15,608 bases of DNA from an uncultured Collinsella sp. GTDB lineage: Bacteria; Actinomycetota; Coriobacteriia; Coriobacteriales; Coriobacteriaceae. The DNA lies in NCBI GenBank assembly GCA_902494135.1, contig CABUSE010000019.1:1-15608 (forward strand), in the 5' to 3' direction. The position numbers and the translations under genes are program-made. This document shows positions 1 to 7,276 of the stretch, piece by piece (within the stretch, counting starts at the first letter, position 1; the number at the start of each line of letters is the position of its first letter). Under the pieces are notes generated by a model that was not told the DNA's origin, did not search any database, and worked only from the letters and a program-made list of their open reading frames with translations.

Positions 1-131
1 ACACGGTAGACGTACACCGAGCGCTTGATCTTCTTAAGAAGGGTCGCCTTGGCCTTCTCGATGCTCTCGTCGAGCTCGATCTTGGTCGGGCGGTACTGGA
101 GCCGCTCGGGCAAAAGCGTGGGTTCGGCCAT
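1..131 (-). CDS. hyfI: Group 4 [NiFe]-hydrogenase small subunit HyfI/HycG, N-terminal part only
   Basis: This is the first 43 codons of a gene that continues beyond base 1. The ATG at 131 follows a strong AAGGAGG site 8 bases upstream and sits 2 bases after the hyfH stop. Residues about 32-43 read LLKKIKRSVYVY, nearly the same as the stretch that precedes the first Cys-x-x-Cys motif in E. coli HycG/HyfI (recalled from memory). In this family the protein is the NuoB-like small subunit, which carries the Fe-S cluster closest to the [NiFe] site. None of its cluster cysteines lies inside the window. Position directly after hyfH matches the E. coli hyf order. The call rests on this short motif plus context, and the two agree well. 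Confidence 0.88.
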   Translation of the reverse strand, partial: MAEPTLLPERLQYRPTKIELDESIEKAKATLLKKIKRSVYVYR

Positions 132-133
132 GG

Positions 134-850
134 TTACTCCTCCTTCGTTTCAAAATCCATGATGATGCCCTCGACCGGCGCAGGACCGGCGGGAATCTCG
201 GGCGCATCGGGGTTGAGCTCGCGGTCGATATACTCCGGGTTCACGCCGTGGCCGCCCAGATACTCCATGCCGGGGCCCTGGGGCTCACCGGACGCAAGCG
301 TCTCATTGGCAGCCATGCCGCGCGCGTTGCCGGTCTTTACGGCCGAGGCGGCGCGCAGGGCGTCGAGCTCACGCTTGCACTCCTGGCACATACCGACGGT
401 ACGGGCGGCCTGCTCGGCCTCCATGCCGCCGGCCTTTTGCAGCAGGCGCTTGGCGTAGTCGATCTCCTTGTGCGGGGCAAACGGCTTGCCGCAACGCGAG
501 CAATGCTCGAGCGTATAGACGCTCTTGCTGGTGAGGTCGTCCTTGCTCATGACGGCCAGCTCAAACTCCTCGGTGAGCTTGATGGCCTCCATGGGGCAGG
601 CCTCCTCGCAGCGGCCGCAGAAGATGCAGCGACCGTAGTCGATCGACCAGGTGATGGTATCGGCCGCAAGGTCGGTGTCCATGCGAATGGCATCGGCCGG
701 GCACGCCACGCCGCAGGCGCCGCAGGCGATGCAGAGCTCCGCGTTGTGCTCGGGCTTGCCGCGCATGTCCTTGTTGGTGGGAAACGGCGCAAACGGGTAC
801 TTGACCGTCGCGTCGCCGGCCTTGGCGTTGACCTTCCAAAGCTTCAGCAT
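134..850 (-). CDS. hyfH: Hydrogenase-4 Fe-S subunit HyfH (HycF/NuoI-like), with C-terminal extension
   Basis: 238-residue soluble electron-transfer subunit, predicted to pass electrons to the HyfI/HyfG hydrogenase module. Two [4Fe-4S] motifs are visible: C40-x2-C43-x2-C46-x3-C50-P and C75-x2-C78-x2-C81-x3-C85-P. Two further Cys-x2-Cys pairs follow (C117/C120 and C155/C158), also present in E. coli HycF and able in principle to bind metal. The start MLKLWKV is the ATG at 850, with GGAGG about 9 bases upstream. It begins 1 base after the hyfG stop. A longer in-frame reading up to 973 lies entirely inside hyfG and is rejected. From memory, E. coli HyfH/HycF are about 180 residues, so roughly 60 residues at the C terminus are extra. 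They are rich in Gly, Pro and Glu and contain no cysteine. Confidence 0.93.
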   Translation of the reverse strand: MLKLWKVNAKAGDATVKYPFAPFPTNKDMRGKPEHNAELCIACGACGVACPADAIRMDTDLAADTITWSIDYGRCIFCGRCEEACPMEAIKLTEEFELAVMSKDDLTSKSVYTLEHCSRCGKPFAPHKEIDYAKRLLQKAGGMEAEQAARTVGMCQECKRELDALRAASAVKTGNARGMAANETLASGEPQGPGMEYLGGHGVNPEYIDRELNPDAPEIPAGPAPVEGIIMDFETKEE

Positions 851-851
851 A

Positions 852-2624
852 TTAGAGCGCCTCCTCATCGAGCGGAGCGGCCATGGTGCCCTCGCCCGCA
901 AGCGGCGACTTGTCGCGCCAGACGTTCTCGAACTGCTCCTTGTCGAGCACGTGGTCGCGCTTGGCGGCGACATCGGTCACCGTCACGCGGTCGGTGCAGG
1001 AGTAGCACGGGTCGAGCGAGCCGACGATCAGCGCCGCGTCGCCCACGGTGTTGCCGCGGAACATGTAGCGCAGGACCGGCCAGTTGCTGTACGTAGCGGC
1101 CTTGGCGCGCCAACGGTAGCACTTCTGGTTATTGCCGAGCATCGCCCAGTGCACGTCCTCGCCGCGCGGCGCCTCGGTGGCACCGATGGCGTACTTGTGC
1201 GGGGTGTACTCCCAATCCGTGGTGAGGATGGGGCCCGACGGGCAGTTCTCGAGCATGGTCTCGATCATGTCAATCGAATCGTAGACCTCCTGGATGCGAA
1301 CGGCGGTACGGCCGAAGGCGTCGCAGGTGTCGGCCGTGGCGGCGTGCATCTTCATGACGTCCGGATCGGCGTAGCCGTCGAAGGGATGGTCAAAGCGCAC
1401 GTCGCGGGCATAGCCCGAGCCACGCATGAGCGGGCCGACCGGCGAGAAGTCACGTGCAATCTTGCGGTCCAAGATGCCGATGCCACTCGTGCGCTCAATA
1501 AAGTTGGGCGTGGAGAGCAAGACGTCGACGAGCTCCTGAACCTCGGAGCGCAGCTGGTGGATGGTCGTGAGCGTGGAGAGCTTCTGCTCGGCCAAAATGT
1601 CGCGACGCACGCCGCCGATCACGTTGAGGCCGTAGGTCTTGCGGTGACCGGAGAGCTTCTCGGCCAGGTCCATGGACTTCTCGCGGACGCGGAAGAACTG
1701 CTGGAAGCCGGAGTCGAAGCCCGTGTAGTGAGACGCCAGGCCAATGTTGAGCAGATGAGAGTGCAGGCGCTCGACCTCGAGCATGATAGCGCGGATGTAC
1801 TGGGCGCGCGGCGGGACATGGATGCCCTGGGCGCGCTCGACGGCCTCGGCATAGGCCACCGAGTGGGCGCAGCCGCAGATGCCGCAGATGCGGTCGGCGA
1901 GGAACGTCACGGCGTCATAGTTCAGGCGCGTCTCGGCGACCTTCTCCATACCGCGATGCACGTAGAACAGGCGGTAGTCGGCGTCGACGATCGTCTCGCC
2001 CTCCACGAACAGGCGGAAGTGGCCGGGCTCGTCGGAGGTGATGTGCAGCGGTCCCATGGGGACGAGCGTGGTCTCCTTGCCCTTGGTGTCGGCCAGGAAT
2101 TCGTAGTTTTCCATGTCGCTCGCGGGGGCGGGGCGGAAACGGTAATCCATCGAATCCTTGCGCAACGGGTACAGCCCGCTGGGCCAATCGTCGGGAAGCA
2201 CCAGGCGACGGCGGTCGGGCAGACCCTCGGGAATCAGGCCGAACATATCGCGCAGCTCGCGCTCGCCCCACACGCAGGCGGGGACAAACGGGGTCACGCT
2301 CGGGAACGTCATCTTGGCGGGGTCGACCTCGGCACGGACGGTCACCCAGCCGGGGTCCTCGCCCTCCATGGAGATGACGTAGTACACGGCGTAACGGCCG
2401 CATAGGCTGCGCTCGTCGTTGCCGACAATCACGGGAATCCAGCCGTAGCGCTCGTAGTACAGGTAGTGGACGGCCTCGGGCAGACGGTCCAGCTTGACGG
2501 TGATCGTCAGCTGGTCCTCGCACTGCCATTCGACCTTCTCGATAGCGCCCGGCACTGCGGCGCGCAGGGCCTCGACGTGGCTTTCGCAACGACGAGCGTA
2601 GTCCTTCTTTTCAGGTTCTGCCAT
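852..2624 (-). CDS. hyfG: Group 4a [NiFe]-hydrogenase large subunit HyfG/HycE
   Basis: 590-residue catalytic subunit that reduces protons to H2 at a [NiFe] centre. Residues about 1-170 form a NuoC-like domain (LPDDWPSGLYPLRKD near 142-157). The rest is NuoD/HycE-like. The N-terminal nickel motif is DRICGIC (C247, C250) and the C-terminal motif is DPCYSCTDR (C540, C543), so all four cysteine ligands are present and a catalytic enzyme is expected. In E. coli HycE the protease HycI cuts after the Arg of this last motif. Here that would be after R546, removing a 44-residue tail, somewhat longer than the 32 residues recalled for HycE. The ATG at 2624 lies 4 bases after the hyfF stop, with an AGGTGA site upstream. 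Length is close to HycE (about 569) and HyfG (about 555). Confidence 0.97.
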   Translation of the reverse strand: MAEPEKKDYARRCESHVEALRAAVPGAIEKVEWQCEDQLTITVKLDRLPEAVHYLYYERYGWIPVIVGNDERSLCGRYAVYYVISMEGEDPGWVTVRAEVDPAKMTFPSVTPFVPACVWGERELRDMFGLIPEGLPDRRRLVLPDDWPSGLYPLRKDSMDYRFRPAPASDMENYEFLADTKGKETTLVPMGPLHITSDEPGHFRLFVEGETIVDADYRLFYVHRGMEKVAETRLNYDAVTFLADRICGICGCAHSVAYAEAVERAQGIHVPPRAQYIRAIMLEVERLHSHLLNIGLASHYTGFDSGFQQFFRVREKSMDLAEKLSGHRKTYGLNVIGGVRRDILAEQKLSTLTTIHQLRSEVQELVDVLLSTPNFIERTSGIGILDRKIARDFSPVGPLMRGSGYARDVRFDHPFDGYADPDVMKMHAATADTCDAFGRTAVRIQEVYDSIDMIETMLENCPSGPILTTDWEYTPHKYAIGATEAPRGEDVHWAMLGNNQKCYRWRAKAATYSNWPVLRYMFRGNTVGDAALIVGSLDPCYSCTDRVTVTDVAAKRDHVLDKEQFENVWRDKSPLAGEGTMAAPLDEEAL

Positions 2625-2628
2625 GGTG

Positions 2629-4194
2629 CTAATTCACCTCGCTTGTCTTGGTCTGGGAACTGAACACCATGCGGTAGAGAGGAGCCTCGTGGAGCTCTTC
2701 GACGCTCTGGTTCAAAACGACGGACGTTGCATCCTCGACGCCGCTCGTGATGGCGACCGGGGTGGCGATACCGAACCACATGACCACGATCGCGAGGGCG
2801 ATCTCGGGGATGATCATAAGGGCGGGCACCTCGTGGCGCTTCATGCCCTCGGGCGCCTTGCCGAAGATGGACTTGAGCGCGATGCCGGTAAGGGCAAAGT
2901 ACACGCCGGTGAGGCCAATGGCCACGAGCACGACCACCCAGATGGGACCGGACTGGATGCCGGCCACGAAGGTGAGGAACTCGGAGATGAACAGGGCGAA
3001 CGGCGGGAAGGCGGCGAGCGCGAGCAGGGCGATGATGGTGAGCGCTGCCGTGACGGGAGCGATCTCGACGACGCCCTTGATCTTGTTCAGGTCGCGGGTG
3101 TGGTAGATGTGCTGGATGTTACCGGCCATGCAGAAGGCGAGCGCCTTCGTGAAACCGTGGAAGATGCAGTGCAGCAGGCAGGCGGCGATACCGAGCGGGC
3201 CACCGATACCCAGGCACAGCGCGACCACGCCGACGTTGTCGACGGAGGAGTACGCGAAGCGGCGCTTGATATCGTCCTGCTTAAAGATGCACAGGGCGGC
3301 CACCAGGATGGACAGCGTGCCCAGGATGAGCAGGAGCGTACGCGGATAGGTGTCGCCCACCGTGATGATGGACAGGGAGTAGAAGCGGATGATCACCAGC
3401 ATGGCGCACTTGAGCAGCACGCCCGAGAGCAGCGCGGAGACCGGGCTCGGAGCCTGGGAGTGCGCGTCGGGCAGCCAAGTGTGCATGGGGAACAGGCCCG
3501 CCTTGGTGCCGAAGCCGATGACGATGAACGCGAACGCGAGGCGCACGAGCATCGGGTCGAACTGGTCGGCGTAGGGCATGATGGAGGTGAGGAAGGCTGC
3601 CTCATGCGCGTTGGGCATGATATCGGCGGCGTTCGCGTAGATGAGCAGCGTGCCGAACAGGCCGAAGGCCACGCCGGCGGTGCAGACCATCGCGTACTTC
3701 CAAGACGCCTCGAGCGCCTGCTTGTTCTTGTAGATGCCCACGAGGAACACGGTCGACAGCGTGGTGGCCTCGACCGCCGCCCAGGTGAGGATGATGTTGT
3801 TGGACAGGCAGGCGAGCAGCATCGTGAAAACGAACAGGCTAAACAGCGCGTAGTACTGCTTGGTGCGCTCGGCCGGCATGGTCTTCTCCTTGATATCGAT
3901 CTTGATATAGGAGATGGAGTACACGCCGGTGATGAACCCGATGATGCCTACCAGAAGGACGAAGATCGACGAGAGCGAATCGAGATGGAGCCACAGGCCC
4001 AAAGCGTCGATATTCTGCCCGCTCGAGAGCATGGTTCCCGCGGTGACGACCGAAAGGACAAGGGTCGCCGCGACGGAGATGGTGTTGAGCCCCGCGAAGA
4101 CGTTGTAGGACGTCGTCTTGGGGAGCGCAGCCATAATCAGGGAGAACACGAGAGGACAAGCGAGCAGGGCGACCGTCAGCATTGAAACATCCAT
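2629..4194 (-). CDS. hyfF: Hydrogenase-4 membrane subunit HyfF (NuoL/M/N antiporter-like)
   Basis: 521-residue polytopic membrane protein, close to the length of E. coli HyfF (about 526). It belongs to the Mrp-antiporter/complex I NuoL-M-N family and should be one of three ion-translocating modules in the membrane arm. Charged residues typical of a working module are visible: the membrane-embedded Glu (E142, WAAVEATTLS), the helix-7 Lys (K231, GFGTKAGLFPMHTWLPDAH) and a helix-8 Lys (K262). HyfF is found in hydrogenase-4 type complexes and is absent from the smaller E. coli hydrogenase-3, so it helps separate this locus from hyc. The ATG at 4194 is preceded by AAGGGG. MLTVALL at 4182 is a possible later start. 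It begins 3 bases after the hyfE stop. Confidence 0.95.
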   Translation of the reverse strand: MDVSMLTVALLACPLVFSLIMAALPKTTSYNVFAGLNTISVAATLVLSVVTAGTMLSSGQNIDALGLWLHLDSLSSIFVLLVGIIGFITGVYSISYIKIDIKEKTMPAERTKQYYALFSLFVFTMLLACLSNNIILTWAAVEATTLSTVFLVGIYKNKQALEASWKYAMVCTAGVAFGLFGTLLIYANAADIMPNAHEAAFLTSIMPYADQFDPMLVRLAFAFIVIGFGTKAGLFPMHTWLPDAHSQAPSPVSALLSGVLLKCAMLVIIRFYSLSIITVGDTYPRTLLLILGTLSILVAALCIFKQDDIKRRFAYSSVDNVGVVALCLGIGGPLGIAACLLHCIFHGFTKALAFCMAGNIQHIYHTRDLNKIKGVVEIAPVTAALTIIALLALAAFPPFALFISEFLTFVAGIQSGPIWVVVLVAIGLTGVYFALTGIALKSIFGKAPEGMKRHEVPALMIIPEIALAIVVMWFGIATPVAITSGVEDATSVVLNQSVEELHEAPLYRMVFSSQTKTSEVN

Positions 4195-4197
4195 GGC

Positions 4198-4851
4198 CTA
4201 CCCCTTCAATTCGGTCAGGTCGTGGGAGTCGAGCGACTTGGTGTCGCTCCAGATCCTCACGACGACGGCGGACATGATGATGACGGCGAAAATGGCGTCG
4301 GTGGCGATGCCGATCTCGATGATCTCGGGGGCCGTGGGCGCGAGCAGGGCGAGCGTCACGTGGCTACCGTTCTCCATAAGGCAGTACCCGAAGATCTGCT
4401 TGAGGATGTTGCGCTGGGAGATGATGCACGTGAGGCCGACGAAGAAGTGCGCGAAGCTGATGGCGAGGGCCGGAGTGGCCACCTCGGCGGTGGGCAGGCT
4501 CAGGCGCGTGACCACCGCGAAGCAGACGGCCACCTCCAGACCGGTGAGGATGATGGTCCAGGCCGGCTTGACGGAGGAGGTCAGCGTGCTATCGGCAGGC
4601 GAACCCATCTTTTTGTAGGCACGGTTGAGAATGAACGGAACGAGGATCACCTTGGTGACGAAGGCCGACGCGGCCCACATGAGAAGCTCGGTGGCACCGG
4701 TGGTGAGGCCCAGGGTGAGCAGCACGCCCACCAGGACAACCGACTGGATCGCGTACCACTTGATGGCGGACGGGATGGTCTTCGAGACGACCACCATGGT
4801 GGAGGTCACGATCAGAAGACCGCCCAGGATATTGACTAACGAATAACCCAT
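4198..4851 (-). CDS. hyfE: Hydrogenase-4 membrane subunit HyfE (NuoK/MrpC-related)
   Basis: 217-residue membrane protein, almost the same length as E. coli HyfE (about 216). Successive hydrophobic stretches run through the whole protein, with a polar C-terminal tail (IWSDTKSLDSHDLTELKG). HyfE relates to the small NuoK/MrpC subunits of complex I and Mrp antiporters, and is thought to connect the antiporter-like subunits of the membrane arm. The identification rests on length, hydrophobic pattern and position between hyfD and hyfF, because the family has few short diagnostic motifs. The ATG at 4851 has a strong GGAGG site that overlaps the end of hyfD (stop at 4862), leaving a 10-base gap and suggesting coupled translation. 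Confidence 0.9.
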   Translation of the reverse strand: MGYSLVNILGGLLIVTSTMVVVSKTIPSAIKWYAIQSVVLVGVLLTLGLTTGATELLMWAASAFVTKVILVPFILNRAYKKMGSPADSTLTSSVKPAWTIILTGLEVAVCFAVVTRLSLPTAEVATPALAISFAHFFVGLTCIISQRNILKQIFGYCLMENGSHVTLALLAPTAPEIIEIGIATDAIFAVIIMSAVVVRIWSDTKSLDSHDLTELKG

Positions 4852-4861
4852 GTCCTACCTC

Positions 4862-6319
4862 CTAACCCATCCAACTAGAGGACAGAGGACCGGCGACGAC
4901 GACCATGATCATGAGGACGACGAACACGAACGCCATGGCGCGCGGAAGGGGCTGGCCGGCGGCCACGGTCTCGCTCGGCTCACCGGGCAGGACCTTACCC
5001 ATCCAACGCAGGAACCATGCGAAGGTGGCGACGGTCTCGACGACCATGACGCACACGAGGACGAAGATGACCGTGTTGGAAGCACCAACCGCGAAGCCAC
5101 CGGAAATAATCTGGAACTTGGAGAAGAACGTGCTCATGGGGGGCACGCCGGCGATTGCGGTCGCGGCGACCGCGAAACCCACGCCCGTGACCGGGTACTT
5201 CTTCATGAGGCCCTGGATCTTGGGCAACATACGGGTTCCCAGCGTGAAGCTGAGGGAGCCGGCGATGAGGAAGAACAGGGTCTTGGTGAACGCGTGGTTG
5301 AAGATGTGCTCGACGGCGCCGTTGAACGCCATTTGGCTTCCGAACACGGAGAGACCCAGGCCGAAGAACACGTAGGCGAGCTGCGCGATCGTCGAGAAGG
5401 CGAGTAGGCGCTTCATATCCTTCTGGGGCAGATACATGAGGAAGCCGAAGAGCATGGTCACGACGGCGTCGATGATGGCGACCCAACCGACGATCTCGGG
5501 GATATCGCCGGCGCTCGCAAGAGCGCGGGCGAACACGCACACGCCGACCTTAACCATAGACGCGCCATGGAGGTAGGCGGAAACGGGCGTGGGGGCCTCC
5601 ATTGCGGAGGGCAGCCACATGTAGAGCGGGAACTGGGCGGACTTGGCCCAAGCGGCGAACAGGATGAGCAGCAGCACGACGGTCTTCATACCGGAATCGA
5701 GCTGGGAGATCGCGCTCAGCGCGAACGTGCCGGTTCCGGCGAACAGGAAGGCCGCGCCGATGTAGAGTCCCAGAGCGCCGATGTGGGTGATGATGAGTGC
5801 CTTCATACCGGCCTTCTTGGCCGTGGGCGTCATGTAGTAGCTGATGAGGCCCCAGGAGCACACGCCGGTGATCTCGAAGAAAACGAGCTGGCCGACGATG
5901 GTGGAGCTGTAGGCGAGACCGGCCATGGCGCCGATGAACGTGGAGAAGTACACGTAGAAGCGACGACGGGGCGCGTCGGGATGCTCCTTGTTCTTATCGC
6001 TCATATACGGGAACGAATAGATGACGACGAGCAGACCGATAGCGACGAACGCGGGTGCGAGCAGCGTGCTCATCCGGTCGAATATGAAGCCCATGACCAA
6101 GGTCTGACCCATACTCGCCCAGGTTACATCGACCGCGTTCATGCCGTTTCCGGCAAACGTCGCGGCCAAGCCAACGGAAGCGACCGTGGCGATGCCGCCG
6201 GCAAAGGCGCAGATCCATTTAGCGTAGGGACGCGGCAGCATGACGATGAGCAGGGAGCCCAGCATGGGGACGGCGATTGCCACCATGGCAAAGAGGGACA
6301 AGCTCGATTCGATTGACAT
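4862..6319 (-). CDS. hyfD: Hydrogenase-4 membrane subunit HyfD (NuoN/NuoM antiporter-like)
   Basis: 485-residue polytopic membrane protein of the complex I/Mrp antiporter family, near the length of E. coli HyfD (about 479). Key residues for proton or cation transfer are visible: E149 in the motif VFFEITGVCSWG, K226 in AAWAKSAQFPLYMWLPSAM, and K257 in the next helix. The stretch PLYMWLPSAMEAPTPVSAYLHGA is typical of NuoL-like proteins. Like HyfF, it belongs to hydrogenase-4 type complexes and is not in E. coli hydrogenase-3. The start ATG at 6319 has an AGGGAG site 5-6 bases upstream and lies 16 bases after the hyfC stop. It is the second of the three pump-like subunits in this locus. Confidence 0.95.
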   Translation of the reverse strand: MSIESSLSLFAMVAIAVPMLGSLLIVMLPRPYAKWICAFAGGIATVASVGLAATFAGNGMNAVDVTWASMGQTLVMGFIFDRMSTLLAPAFVAIGLLVVIYSFPYMSDKNKEHPDAPRRRFYVYFSTFIGAMAGLAYSSTIVGQLVFFEITGVCSWGLISYYMTPTAKKAGMKALIITHIGALGLYIGAAFLFAGTGTFALSAISQLDSGMKTVVLLLILFAAWAKSAQFPLYMWLPSAMEAPTPVSAYLHGASMVKVGVCVFARALASAGDIPEIVGWVAIIDAVVTMLFGFLMYLPQKDMKRLLAFSTIAQLAYVFFGLGLSVFGSQMAFNGAVEHIFNHAFTKTLFFLIAGSLSFTLGTRMLPKIQGLMKKYPVTGVGFAVAATAIAGVPPMSTFFSKFQIISGGFAVGASNTVIFVLVCVMVVETVATFAWFLRWMGKVLPGEPSETVAAGQPLPRAMAFVFVVLMIMVVVAGPLSSSWMG

Positions 6320-6335
6320 AGTTTCTCCCTTCTCC

Positions 6336-7259
6336 CTACACGCCTACGACGACGAAGACGAACGCGAGGACCGCGATGCCGACGACGGCCCAGGTCTGGT
6401 TACCGAGCACCTTGAAGCGCGAACGGGAAACGGAGTTCTCGAGCACGCCGCAGACGACGAAATCGACCAGGCACTTGACGAGGAAGACGACGGCGCCCAC
6501 GAGAGCGGTGACGCCGATGGTCGCGGGCTCTCCCCAGGGGATGAAGATGGAGGTGAACCAAGCGACGACCACGACCTGCTTCATGCCCATGGCGAGCTTC
6601 ATCATGGCCAGGGACGGGCCGGAGAGCTCGGCGAGCGGGCCCTCCTGGAGCTCCTGCTCGGCTTCGGCCTGATCGAACGGAAGCTTGCCGAGCTCCATGT
6701 AACAGGCGGCCGCGAAGGCGACGCCGGCGAGGATAACGGCGACGACGCTCGAGACGTTGCCCGTAACGATGTGCTGACCCATGGTCGCAATGTCCGTGGA
6801 GCCGCACACGATGGCGACGGTGAACAGCGCGATGAGCATGGACGGCTCGATGAGCACGCTCATGAGGAGCTCGCGGATACCGCCGAAGCCCGCGTAGGCG
6901 TTGGAGGAATCCACGCCGGACAGTGCGAAGAAGAAGCGGGACAGCGCGAGCGCGTACATGATGGTGATGGCGTCACCAAAGACGGGCATGGGGCTCTCGA
7001 GCGTGAACATGGGCAGACCCATGGCGAGCATGAACGACACCGCGAGGAACAGCGGCGGCATGATGCGCAGCACGAAGCTCGAGTCGGAACTCACGGACTC
7101 GGGACGCGCCATGAGCTTCGCGAGGTCCCGGTAATCCTGAAGGATGGACGGACCGCGGCGATTGTGCATCTTCGCGCGAATCACACGGGCGAGGCCGGAG
7201 AAGAAGGGCGCGACCAGCATGACCACGAGGCCCTGCGCCATCGCAAGAACGATGTTCAT
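6336..7259 (-). CDS. hyfC: Hydrogenase-4 membrane subunit HyfC/HycD (NuoH-like)
   Basis: 307-residue membrane protein of the NuoH/HycD family, which anchors the soluble hydrogenase to the membrane arm and links redox chemistry to the ion path. Visible family features include the cytoplasmic loop IRAKMHNRRGPSILQDYRDL (residues 27-46), GGIRELLMSVLIEP with E130 and E138, and the acidic loop MELGKLPFDQAEAEQELQEG (E189, D196, E199, E201, E203, E206). In complex I the matching loops line the quinone cavity. Group 4 hydrogenases use no quinone. I chose the ATG at 7259 (MNIVLAMAQ) because a GAGAGG site precedes it and it lies 17 bases after the hyfB stop. The in-frame reading further upstream lies inside hyfB. 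E. coli HyfC is slightly longer (about 320). Confidence 0.94.
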   Translation of the reverse strand: MNIVLAMAQGLVVMLVAPFFSGLARVIRAKMHNRRGPSILQDYRDLAKLMARPESVSSDSSFVLRIMPPLFLAVSFMLAMGLPMFTLESPMPVFGDAITIMYALALSRFFFALSGVDSSNAYAGFGGIRELLMSVLIEPSMLIALFTVAIVCGSTDIATMGQHIVTGNVSSVVAVILAGVAFAAACYMELGKLPFDQAEAEQELQEGPLAELSGPSLAMMKLAMGMKQVVVVAWFTSIFIPWGEPATIGVTALVGAVVFLVKCLVDFVVCGVLENSVSRSRFKVLGNQTWAVVGIAVLAFVFVVVGV

Positions 7260-7276
7260 AATATCCTCTCCCCTCT

